Of a DNA stretch of 64,000 nucleotides, positions 36,130 through 45,300 are shown piece by piece (the first letter of the stretch is position 1; each line of letters starts with the position of its first letter). Made by a program: the position numbers and the translations under genes. Source of the stretch: UBA4416 sp040387475 (lineage in GTDB: Bacteria; Bacteroidota; Bacteroidia; B-17B0; Aurantibacillaceae); assembly GCA_040387475.1 (NCBI GenBank), contig JAZKDT010000018.1, forward strand, positions 124,001-188,000. Reading direction: 5' to 3'. Below the pieces are notes generated by a model. The model saw only the letters and a list, made by a program, of their open reading frames with translations, had not been told where the DNA came from and searched no databases.

Positions 36130-37050
36130 TTAGGTTTTATGAATATTCCTGGGATGAAAACTTAATATATTTTCTCTCAAAAAATACTGATCCAAATGGG
36201 TGTATATCTCTGTAGTCGTAATACTTTCGTGCCCAAGCATTTCCTGCACCGCGCGTAAATCAGCGCCGCCCTCCACCAAATGCGTGGCAAACGAATGCCG
36301 GAATGTATGCGGACTTAATTTCTTTTTAATACCCGATTTTTCTGCGAGGTCTTTAATAACGTAAAATACCATTTGGCGTGTTATTGGAGTGCCCCGTTTA
36401 CTCAGAAATATCATATCCTCGCTGTTTTTTTTAATCGTAATATGATGGCGGTGATGTTTTGTATAATTATCAATCAGTTTAAGTGCCGATTTACCAATTG
36501 GCACAAGCCTTTGTTTATCGCCTTTGCCAATCACACTAATAAAACCATCATTAACATGCAGATCACTTAATTTTAAACTGATCAACTCCGAAACACGTAA
36601 GCCACAACTATACATTGTTTCCAACATGGCCAAATTTCTTTCGCCCTCCGGAGTGCTTCTGTCTATTTGAGAAAGCATTAAATCTATTTCTTCAACACTT
36701 AAAAAAACAGGCAATTTGCGTTTAATTCGGGGTGTTTCTAAAAGCTCTGCCGGGTTTAATTGTATGTAATTCTCCAGGATCAAAAATTTAAAAAAATGTT
36801 TAATACCCGAAATAATACGGGATTGTGTAGTCTCAGTAAATTGAAAATCAGAAATGTATTTTAAGAACTCCTGCAAGTCTTGTAATGTCACATTTGACGG
36901 GCTTTTTGAAGGATAAAATAATTCAATAAATCCCATAAGTTTATGGATATCGCTTTCATAGGAAACCACAGAATTTTCTGAAAGCGATTTTTCTACCTGC
37001 AGGTAGTATTTAAAATCCTGGATATTTGTCTTCCAAAGTTTCAGAGGAAT
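36130..37050 (-). CDS. XerC/XerD-like tyrosine recombinase
   Basis: Site-specific recombinase, probably the chromosome-dimer resolution enzyme. The catalytic domain is complete: Arg in SCGLRVSEL, Lys in GKGDKQRLVP, HTFRHSFATHL (His and Arg), the second His in MLGHESITTTEIYTH and the Tyr nucleophile in EIYTHLDQ. Starting at GTG 36969 gives 279 residues and cuts off the first helix of the SAM-like core-binding domain. In frame upstream the sequence reads LKLWKTNIQDFKYYLQVEKS, the expected XerD N-terminus, yet contains no ATG, GTG or TTG before a stop; ATT at 37050 (MPLKLWKTN, 306 residues) is the best candidate. The start is inference, the function well supported. It is divergent from aroQ. Confidence 0.85.
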   Translation of the reverse strand: MPLKLWKTNIQDFKYYLQVEKSLSENSVVSYESDIHKLMGFIELFYPSKSPSNVTLQDLQEFLKYISDFQFTETTQSRIISGIKHFFKFLILENYIQLNPAELLETPRIKRKLPVFLSVEEIDLMLSQIDRSTPEGERNLAMLETMYSCGLRVSELISLKLSDLHVNDGFISVIGKGDKQRLVPIGKSALKLIDNYTKHHRHHITIKKNSEDMIFLSKRGTPITRQMVFYVIKDLAEKSGIKKKLSPHTFRHSFATHLVEGGADLRAVQEMLGHESITTTEIYTHLDQYFLRENILSFHPRNIHKT

Positions 37051-37082
37051 GAGTAAATTTGAATGAATATAAAATTAATACT

Positions 37083-37499
37083 GTGTTAAAGATAGCAATA
37101 ATCAACGGTCCGAATTTGAATCTTTTAGGAAAAAGAGAGGTAGAAATTTATGGATCACAGTCCTTCGAAGATTACTTTAAAACTATTCAGTTAAAATACA
37201 GCACTATAGATTTTTTATACTTCCAGAGTAATGTGGAAGGGGAATTGATCAATAAGCTTCATGAAGTGGGATTTAATTATGACGGCATTATTTTAAATGC
37301 CGGGGCCTATACACATACATCGCTTGCCATAGCTGACGCCGTTGCCGGCATAAAAACTCCGGTAATTGAAGTTCACATCAGTAATATTTTTGCAAGAGAA
37401 GATTACCGGCATGTTTCCTACCTTGGAAAACACTGCAAAGGCAGTATCAGCGGTTTTGGACTGAAAGGCTATGAAATGGCCCTGGCGTTTTTTAAATAA
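37083..37499 (+). CDS. aroQ: Type II 3-dehydroquinate dehydratase
   Basis: Catalyses 3-dehydroquinate to 3-dehydroshikimate in the shikimate pathway (cytosol, dodecamer). Motifs IAIINGPNLNLLGKRE, ILNAGAYTHTSLAIADA and PVIEVHISNIFAREDYRH are all present, including the catalytic Tyr of the lid (VEIYG) and the His of EVHIS. The start is best placed at GTG 37083 (MLKIAIINGPN), which gives the usual 139-residue length; TTG at 37059 would add eight residues absent from relatives and nearly touch the xerD-like start. Confidence 0.95.
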   Translation: MLKIAIINGPNLNLLGKREVEIYGSQSFEDYFKTIQLKYSTIDFLYFQSNVEGELINKLHEVGFNYDGIILNAGAYTHTSLAIADAVAGIKTPVIEVHISNIFAREDYRHVSYLGKHCKGSISGFGLKGYEMALAFFK

Positions 37500-37521
37500 A
37501 AAGAATAGCCAGCGTTGTACT

Positions 37522-38904
37522 TTAATTTTTAACAAATTTAATATTTCGAACGGTTTCTCCATTTACTACATTGAGGTAATAAAATCCGTTTGATAAATTT
37601 CCTAAATCCAGTTTAATTTCATTTCCACCTGTTCTAATGATTTGATGATTATCAATGACTGTTTGTCCCAAATTATCTGTTATTGTTATGACAATAGTTT
37701 TGTCGGATTTCGAATTAATATTGAAATTAATATGATCGCCATGTGTAGGGCTTGGAAATACAGACACGTCTTCAAATAAAGAATGATACTCATTAACGCC
37801 AACCGTGTTGCAATTCAACAAAACAGAAACGTTGTCTGATAAAAGATTAACAATAGCCAGATCAGCTTTTCCATCAGCGTTAAAATCATTCGAGATAAGA
37901 GACACCGGTTCTGAATTAACACTATAATTAACCGCGGCTGCAAATGTACCGGATACGCTTCCAACTAAAACTGAAATGTTGTTGGAATGCCAATTGCAAA
38001 CGGCTAAATCCGTTTCGCCATCGCCATTAAAATCACCGGTGGTAATGGAGTGAGGTTCAGTTCCTACACTATAATTTACCTGGGTGGCAAATGTTCCTGA
38101 TCCGGTTCCACTATAAACTGAAATATTATTCGAGCCTAGGTTAGCTATCGCCAGATCCATTTTTCCATCATGATCAAAATCCGACGATGTGATCGCTATA
38201 GGATCAGCCTCTGTTGCGATGTTACCGAATAACGAAAACAATCCAACACCATTACCGGTTAATATGGAAATACTGTTTGACATTTGATTGGTAACCACAA
38301 TATCCTTGTGTCCGTCGCTATTAAAATCAGCAACTGTTAGTGACCGTGCACCTGATTCTACACTATAAGTTACTGCCGACGCGTATATACCCGTATTATT
38401 GCCAACTAAAACCGAAATAGTTCCGGCAAAAAAATTACCTGTCGCTAAATCTATGCTTCCATCATTATTAAAATCAGATGAGATAATAAAATAGGGGCCA
38501 ATATCAACAGTATAGCTAGTTGCAGCACCAAACATGCCATTTCCCATTCCTAATAACACAGAAATTGTGTTTGTTCCGGAGTTGGCGGTTGCTAAATCCA
38601 AATGACCGTCGCCATTAAAATCGGCAGTGGTTATATAAAAAGGAATTGAACCAACAGGATAATTTGTGGCAGCGGCAAATGAACCGTTATTGTTTCCCAA
38701 TAAAATCGATATTTTATCGTCATTGCGGTCGGCCACCGCTATATCTATCTTACCATCTTCATTAAAATCGGCAGAAGTCAGACTCATAGGTTCAGAGGCA
38801 ACATCAGCAGGCGTGTATGAATTGAAACACAAAGGAGACTGAGCGTTTACAATTTGACCTGTAAACAATAACAATACAAATGATCGAAATAAAAGTGCTT
38901 TCAT
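37522..38904 (-). CDS. Secreted FG-GAP/VCBS seven-repeat protein with type A T9SS sorting domain
   Basis: A 460-residue exported protein: signal peptide (about 1-22), then seven ~50-residue FG-GAP/VCBS repeats (about 35-370), each with a calcium-binding-like DFNxDGxxDLA core: DFNEDGKIDIA, DFNGDGHLDLA, DFNNDGSIDLA, DFNSDGHKDIV, DFDHDGKMDLA, DFNGDGETDLA, DFNADGKADLA. Seven repeats suggest a seven-bladed propeller, as in integrin alpha heads. The C-terminal ~75 residues are a type A sorting domain (SVFPSPTHGDHINF, NLSNGFYYLNVVNG). Likely cell-surface or released, binding role unknown. Confidence 0.9.
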   Translation of the reverse strand: MKALLFRSFVLLLFTGQIVNAQSPLCFNSYTPADVASEPMSLTSADFNEDGKIDIAVADRNDDKISILLGNNNGSFAAATNYPVGSIPFYITTADFNGDGHLDLATANSGTNTISVLLGMGNGMFGAATSYTVDIGPYFIISSDFNNDGSIDLATGNFFAGTISVLVGNNTGIYASAVTYSVESGARSLTVADFNSDGHKDIVVTNQMSNSISILTGNGVGLFSLFGNIATEADPIAITSSDFDHDGKMDLAIANLGSNNISVYSGTGSGTFATQVNYSVGTEPHSITTGDFNGDGETDLAVCNWHSNNISVLVGSVSGTFAAAVNYSVNSEPVSLISNDFNADGKADLAIVNLLSDNVSVLLNCNTVGVNEYHSLFEDVSVFPSPTHGDHINFNINSKSDKTIVITITDNLGQTVIDNHQIIRTGGNEIKLDLGNLSNGFYYLNVVNGETVRNIKFVKN

Positions 38905-38946
38905 ATTTAAAAATGTTCGTTCTTTTTTAGTTCAAAATTAACCTAA

Positions 38947-39924
38947 TTAATTTTTAGTGAATTTAAAATTGATACTTCTATCATCCGCAGACACAGCTAT
39001 ATAATAAAATCCGCTGGCAAGATCAGTTGTGTTTAAAACAATTTTATTCGGGCCAATTGTTGTTTCAACTTTTTGCGAAATTACCAACTTACCTAAATTA
39101 TCATACACTTGAATAGTGGTTGGTTTAGCAGTTGCTGATGAAAAATTAACGTTTAAATGGTTGGTAGCTGGATTAGGAAAAACAATCAGATTGCCAATGA
39201 TTACTTCATTTTCGGCAACACTAACCGGGTTTGGATTTTCGGGTTCCTCAAACAGTTGGGTAACTTCTTCGGGAGTAATCGCTCTGTCGTATAGGCGAAA
39301 ATCATCAATGTAGGCATTAGTAGCATCATTTAAAGGTGCATTACTACCTCCTATTTTGTTCTGGGTTCTATAAATATTTTCAGGCATAAAATTTCCTGTA
39401 GCCGAAACATCCAAAACACCATCCACATATATCAACAGCTGATAGCCGTTTGAAATATACACCAGGTGATGCCAATCGTTCAGGCTTATGGCATTTTGAC
39501 TAAAACAAGAAGACTCAAAACTACCGTTACTATAACCCATTGCCGGACCCACATTTCCTGAACCCGAATGAGCTATATGGCCGGCTGCATTGTTAACCGT
39601 ATACCCGTTGGAAAAATCATATAAACGAGGAAAAGGCATGGTTTGTTTAGCCATCACCCATGCACTTACACTATAATCGCCGTGTATCCAGTAATCTGCG
39701 GGTAAATTAATATAATTGGTATTATCAAACACATCATAACAAGCATTGGCAGCACCCCAACGGTCGGTGCCATACTGTGCTACACCAGCAGAAACACCAT
39801 CCCTTCCTCCAACGTAATCTAATGTATTATTGTTGAACGGGTAATACGCTGCCAAGGAATTGGTGGGTACCTGCGCAAAGGAAACAAAATTCGCACATAA
39901 TAAATAAGGTAAAAGTTTTTTCAT
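38947..39924 (-). CDS. Secreted LamG/concanavalin-like lectin protein with type A T9SS sorting domain
   Basis: Exported protein of 325 residues from ATG 39924 (MKKLLPYLLCANFVSFAQ, a clear signal peptide); an in-frame ATG at 39957 would add 11 polar residues and is less likely. Residues ~20-225 are a LamG/concanavalin-like jellyroll (AAYYPFNNNTLDYVGG ... SVSAWVMAKQ ... WHHLVYISNGYQLLIYVDG ... YIDDFRLYDRAITPEEVTQL). The last ~80 residues are a type A sorting domain (IVFPNPATNHLNVNF, DLASGFYYIAVSAD). LamG domains commonly bind glycans or proteins. The same fold recurs in the two sensor kinases and in one giant protein nearby. Confidence 0.88.
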   Translation of the reverse strand: MKKLLPYLLCANFVSFAQVPTNSLAAYYPFNNNTLDYVGGRDGVSAGVAQYGTDRWGAANACYDVFDNTNYINLPADYWIHGDYSVSAWVMAKQTMPFPRLYDFSNGYTVNNAAGHIAHSGSGNVGPAMGYSNGSFESSCFSQNAISLNDWHHLVYISNGYQLLIYVDGVLDVSATGNFMPENIYRTQNKIGGSNAPLNDATNAYIDDFRLYDRAITPEEVTQLFEEPENPNPVSVAENEVIIGNLIVFPNPATNHLNVNFSSATAKPTTIQVYDNLGKLVISQKVETTIGPNKIVLNTTDLASGFYYIAVSADDRSINFKFTKN

Positions 39925-40011
39925 AATGGAAATATTATTGAATGTCTGGTTATTCAAATATAAAAGATAAAAAAAGTACTTACACTACCAGTTATGGCAT
40001 ATTTAACACAG

Positions 40012-40779
40012 CTATAAAAAGACTTTAGTCTTTAAAACAGATAAAATTTCTGTTTTTTTTCGTCTTGAGACCTCAAATATTTCTCCTGTTGTAACGGTAA
40101 TGGTAAAAACCTCACCTTTTGTGTAGTTTTTTATATAATCTGTATTTATAATAATACTATGGTTTATTCTTATAAATGAACCTATCCTGTTAAACAGATC
40201 TTCAAATTTTTTAAGTTCTTTATTGGATGAATACCGTGATTTATCGATCAGGTTCAATTCACAAATCCCGCCTTTACTTTCAATGTAAACAAAATTGCTC
40301 ACGTTTAGGAAAACCACTTTATCATTATGATGAACGGATATTTTATTGATCTTATCTCCTTTGTCGTCCAGCGTTTTTACAAATTGAGAGATCTCGTTAT
40401 TATTTAAGGAATTACGGGCATAAATAATGGATGTTGCATTTTTAACGGTTTTTTGAAGTGCCACATAATCTATTGGTTTTAAAATGTAACCCAACGCATT
40501 AAATTCAAAGGCTGTAATGGCGTACTCGTTATAGGCCGAAACAAAAATAACCTCAAAATTAATCTCAGTAAATAATCTCAAAAGATCAAATCCGCTTTTT
40601 CCGGGCATTTTAATATCTAAAAAAACCAATTGAGGTTTCAATAAATTAATTTTATCGTAAGCACTTTCAGCATCATTCGCAAAATCCAATACATTAATTT
40701 CGGGGCAATTTTCTGCCAATAAGGATTGTAACATAACAACATTATGTTTTTCATCATCTACAATGAGTGCCGTAACCAT
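40012..40779 (-). CDS. LytTR-family response regulator (pair 1)
   Basis: A 255-residue regulator: receiver domain (about 1-120) with acidic pocket DDE (8-10), phosphoacceptor Asp55 in FLDIKMPG, and a LytTR DNA-binding domain (about 150-250, VHHNDKVVFLNVSNFVYIES ... FIRINHSIIINTDYI). Its ATG overlaps the kinase stop by one base (TAATG), so translation is probably coupled. The partner is the LamG kinase just upstream. Paralogous to the regulator at 53.1 kb. LytTR regulators usually activate surface or secretion genes by binding paired sites upstream; no site is assigned here. Confidence 0.93.
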   Translation of the reverse strand: MVTALIVDDEKHNVVMLQSLLAENCPEINVLDFANDAESAYDKINLLKPQLVFLDIKMPGKSGFDLLRLFTEINFEVIFVSAYNEYAITAFEFNALGYILKPIDYVALQKTVKNATSIIYARNSLNNNEISQFVKTLDDKGDKINKISVHHNDKVVFLNVSNFVYIESKGGICELNLIDKSRYSSNKELKKFEDLFNRIGSFIRINHSIIINTDYIKNYTKGEVFTITVTTGEIFEVSRRKKTEILSVLKTKVFL

Positions 40780-42284
40780 TATTCTTTACTGTTTTTTAGT
40801 TGAATGATAATTTTTGTGCCTGCTGGATCATTAGTCTCATCATACAGATCCACAATATCTAACTTATAATCATTGCCTTGTAATAACCTGTTAATACTTT
40901 CTATTTTATCCATTACCATTTTTGTACCCTTGGACTCGCTAGAGTACTGATTTGTATGTCCGTTTCTTCCCACGCCATTGTCCGCAATTTCAATAAAAAC
41001 ACAGTCGTTTTTTTCTGAAATTGTAATCGTTAAACACGCTTTTCTTTTGTTTTTTAGCGGCAATAAGCCATGCCAGATTGCATTTTCAATAAATGGCTGT
41101 GTAATAAGAGATGGTATTGATATTTTATCTAATTCAATAGAATGATCTATATTTATTTTGCAATCAAACTCTTCTTTGAAACGAAGTTGTTCAAGTTCTA
41201 TATTTAATTTTATGAGGGTTAGTTCTTCTTCCAGTGTAATGTAAGTCTTGTCTGAATAATTTAAAACCTGGCGAAGAAAGAAGCTGAATTTTGCAATGTA
41301 TTGAGCAGCTTTCTTGTAGTTTTCGGTATAAATTAATTCCTGGATAGCAGCCATGCAATTGCTTATAAAATGAGGGTTCATTTGGTTTTTGATCACCTTT
41401 ATTTCAAGTTCATTGATCCTGTTATGGAGTTCAAATTGCTCTTTTTGTTTTTTTAGTTTTTGCCTGTTCCTGATGATGATGATTACCACAATAATAATAA
41501 ACACTAATATGATAGCCATATATTTGGCAGCATCTATAAAAAACTGTTTTGTCTTATTTGGATTGGGTGCTTCATATAATTTCTGTATTTCCTTCTGTGA
41601 TAAAGCTCGATGAAATATTTGGATATCATCAAATATACCCTGCGACCAGCGAAAGTTTTTTTTGCTGCCGCTGTTTCCTATCATCACGGAATCGCCTTCG
41701 AGATAATTCAATTCATGTTTTTTAGGTGTTGATTGTTGTAATTTACCGTTGACATAAAATGCAAATTGGGATGCATCAAAAGTGAAAACTAAGTGATACC
41801 ATGTATTGAACATTATTTCATTTTCAGATTTGATATTGACCTCCTGGGTTGAATCTTTATGAGAAGCAACTCCAAACCGCCTGGTTGTGTAATCTAAAAA
41901 TATAGCATATGCACAATTAAAATCATCCTGCGGCCCGTTTTTAGCGCCAATAACAGGGTTCGCTTCTGATCCTTTTCCGGCATATACAATGCGATCTAAA
42001 TTTACCCATATTGATATGGAGCCAGTTTTAGGTTTTAGATAAGACGAATTACCTAAAACAAAATAACTGCCCGGGTTGCCATGCAAATACAAAGCTGATT
42101 GCTGGTTACCAAACCTATCTTCAACTAAAGAGGCGCCAACTGCTTTGGGAATGATCTTATTGTTTTTTTCCTTTATTTCCCGATCGTTAAAATCAAAAGT
42201 GATGATCATAGTTGAATCACTCTGCGAAAATGCATAGATTTGAAAAGACGAAAAAACTATGAGTAAAAACTTTTGCAGCGGCAT
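40779..42284 (-). CDS. LytS-type sensor histidine kinase with N-terminal LamG domain (pair 1)
   Basis: A 501-residue sensor kinase. A signal peptide (about 1-20) leads to a periplasmic LamG/concanavalin-like domain (about 30-240: TGSISIWVNLDRIVYAGKG, WYHLVFTFDASQFAFYVNG, DDIQIFHRALSQKEIQ), one membrane segment (about 254-271), a short coiled coil and a His_kinase domain with phosphoacceptor His305 in QMNPHFISN. The ATPase part has TQPFIENAIWHGL and DNGVGRNGH. An extracellular lectin-like sensor fused to a LytS kinase suggests direct detection of a carbohydrate or wall ligand; that is inference. Confidence 0.9.
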   Translation of the reverse strand: MPLQKFLLIVFSSFQIYAFSQSDSTMIITFDFNDREIKEKNNKIIPKAVGASLVEDRFGNQQSALYLHGNPGSYFVLGNSSYLKPKTGSISIWVNLDRIVYAGKGSEANPVIGAKNGPQDDFNCAYAIFLDYTTRRFGVASHKDSTQEVNIKSENEIMFNTWYHLVFTFDASQFAFYVNGKLQQSTPKKHELNYLEGDSVMIGNSGSKKNFRWSQGIFDDIQIFHRALSQKEIQKLYEAPNPNKTKQFFIDAAKYMAIILVFIIIVVIIIIRNRQKLKKQKEQFELHNRINELEIKVIKNQMNPHFISNCMAAIQELIYTENYKKAAQYIAKFSFFLRQVLNYSDKTYITLEEELTLIKLNIELEQLRFKEEFDCKINIDHSIELDKISIPSLITQPFIENAIWHGLLPLKNKRKACLTITISEKNDCVFIEIADNGVGRNGHTNQYSSESKGTKMVMDKIESINRLLQGNDYKLDIVDLYDETNDPAGTKIIIQLKNSKE

Positions 42285-42288
42285 TTAT

Positions 42289-42296
42289 CAAATGTA
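42289..42296 (-). promoter_or_regulatory. Candidate -7 element before LamG kinase 1 (TACATTTG)
   Basis: On the minus strand an exact TAnnTTTG match ending only 4 bp before the kinase ATG at 42284; if used, the transcript is essentially leaderless. Confidence 0.35.
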
Positions 42297-42379
42297 ATTT
42301 TTATGAATGTATGTACCGTACAGGAGAAGTTGAACATCGCTATTTAAGTTCATGTCTTCACTGCCAACATTGATATAGA

Positions 42380-45300
42380 TCATCTAAACAAAGTAATATG
42401 TCCTGTTTTATGGATAGTTCCATTATTTGTTTCCGCTTCAATGAGGTAAACATAAACACCCTCCGGAACCGATTTGCCATGGTAGGTCCCGTCCCAACTT
42501 TCATAAATGTCGTTCAGTTCAGCTATTTTTTCTCCCCATCTATTAAAGATCAAACAATTGAATGCGTTTATGCAGGTTGCTTTAGCAAACCAGGCGTCAT
42601 TCTTCGTATCATTATTAGGTGTAAACGTATTGGGCACATAGAGGGTGTAATCGTCCTTATCCAAAGCGATCTCTATAACAAAATTTGTTACGCATGAGTT
42701 AGAGTCTAAAACTGTCAGTGTATAATTCCCAATACCCAGCTGCTCAAAAGTTGTAAGAGCGCTATACGGTGTATCATTTAATTTTATGAGGTAAGGTGTT
42801 GTACCGCCATTAATAGAGCTAATGGTTAACGACCCGTCATTGGTATTACACGTAGGACGATTGGTTACTGATTGAATTTGAGTTTGATCAATTACTTTAT
42901 CAATAACGTAATTTTGAGAATACACACATCCATTCACATCTTTAACGGTAATTGTGTAAATACCCTGTGATAAATTGGAATAGGTTCCCGCTGCAGAAAA
43001 ACCAGAATTATTAAGCGAATAAATATACGGACTCACTCCATTCACAACATTTGTAATACTTAAGGCGCCATTGCTGCTTTCGCAAATTGCGTTCTGTTGA
43101 ATAACGTTTATCAAGGTGGGACCACTCAACTGAGGCACCACAAATACGGAGGACGTGGTACAGGCAGCATTTGTGATCAATACAGTGTAGCTACCTGTAG
43201 CCAAATTAGTTATAGTATTGGATGTGGAGGCAGTTGGATTCCATGAGTAGATTGAACTTACATTATTATCCATAACAACAATACTACCGTTATTTACACC
43301 ACAATCGGTAGGAGTAATTGTACTGGCTGTTATCTGTAAACCAACTGAACTTAGTACATTGACAACTGTATTTGTATAACAGACGCCATTGATAGCTGTG
43401 ACAGTATATACGCCTGAAGATAAAGAAGCTGCTGTACTTGTGGTAGAAGAAACGCCTGTACTCCATGTATATGAATTACCGGCGGGAGAAGAATTTACTG
43501 TAGCCGACCCATTGGCTAAACCACAGGATGTGTTAATGACAGATGTTGCTGTAATCGTTGGAGAAGGATTTACGCTAACGGTAACAACTGCTGTATTAGT
43601 GCATAACCCTACCGCACCGGTAACGGTATAATTGGTTGTTGTATTGGGAGAAGCCATAACTACCGCACCAGTTGGCGAAGATAACGAAGATGCATTTATC
43701 CATGTATACGAAACGGCGCCATTAGCAGTTAGCGTAGCTGTTCCGCTACCTTCACAAATAGTTGAATCAGGACTTAATGAAATGGTAGGAATTGGTACCA
43801 CACTTACCGTAGCGATCGCTGAATTTGTGCATGAACCGTTACTGGTTAACACACTATACGTTTGGGTAATTCCCGGATTTACAAAAATATCGGGTGAAGT
43901 GGAAGTCGTGTTCCACATATAATTGCCAGTACCATTGGCTGTTAAAGTTGTACTTTCTCCGGCACATATCAGCGTATTTCCTGTAATGGCAACGGTTGGA
44001 TTTGCAATAACTGACACTGTAGTAGTAGCAGTATTCGTGCAGGAAGATATGGCACCCGTAACCGTAAAGGTTTCTGTAACACCGGGCGTAGCTATCACGG
44101 CACTTCCGTTTGGACTACTTAAGTTAGATGCCGCGTTCCAGGAATAAGTTGTTGCTCCGGAGGCAGTCAGAGTTACAGATGCGCCGGCACACATACTCGC
44201 TGTTGATACAACTATAGTGGGCGTATTGATCACTGTAACCTGTTTACAATAATTTGTTTGGGTTATTTGACCTTCATTAATTAATAAATTGATATAATAA
44301 GTTCCCGGCGCGTTATATGAAACAGGCAGTGGTGAAGTTAAGGTTGATGAGGCAATAGACGAGTTAACACATCCCGGATAATAAATTCTGGATAATGTGT
44401 TATTACCCACATTTGTGATAAAAGCAAATAAGGTATCGCCCGATCTAAATCTTGTAATTGAATGTGGAAAAGAAAAATTAGCAATGTTACCAAATGAACT
44501 TGTTACCACCGGGCCGGTTGGGCCTGCCGATAAGTTCATATTCAACAAATCATCTGAAAACCGATTGGTGATCAACCCTCTTATCTCATTGCACTCCGTC
44601 CACATATCAATACCCCTGGGACCATTTAATGCACCGGTATTTCCAAGATTTGTACCCGTTGGGGTATTTAACAGACTGGCCCCAAAATCCAACCGCGTGA
44701 GCGTGTTGCTGCCTTCATTAATAATGAAGCCATACCAGGTGTTAGTGACATTTATAAGCGCTATAGCATCCGGTGTATTAAGAGAACCAATGTTACCCAG
44801 ATTAAGGCCCACAGGAATGTTTGCAATACTGTTACCAAAACTGAACCGGGTAATGGTGTTATTATTTCTATTGGTCGTAAATCCATAATAATTTGAACCA
44901 TTTTTAAAGATCTTTAAACGTTGTGGATAATCCATTCCGCCAATGTTTCCCATACTCACTGCCGTTGGCACATTAGCCAGTGAACTGCCGAAATCGAGTC
45001 GGATGATAGACTCTGTGCCTCCAAAACCACCAACGGCTATACCATACCAGTTGCCCCCTTCAAATTCGAGGTGTAAATCTTCAAGGCTATTAGGAAAAGC
45101 ACCGCTTACGTTACCAAGATTAGTAGGAACAGGGATATTTAACAAGCTGCTGCCGAAAAAGAGTTTGGTTAATGTGCTCGACGAATTATTAGTGATAAAA
45201 GCATAATAATCACTCCCATCCTTGGCAATTGTACTAAATACGGGTCCGTTGAAGAAACCGATATTGCCCAGATTAGTTGCCTGCGGGGTCAGGTTGGTGT

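Noticed and set aside
36130..37050. Integron or mobile-element integrase
   Set aside because: The recombinase is of normal XerC/D size and divergent from aroQ; no attachment repeats or cargo genes are around it.
43389..45206. Several plus-strand frames antisense to the giant protein
   Set aside because: They mirror the repetitive Ig-like and propeller repeats; no signal peptide, start context or domain of their own.
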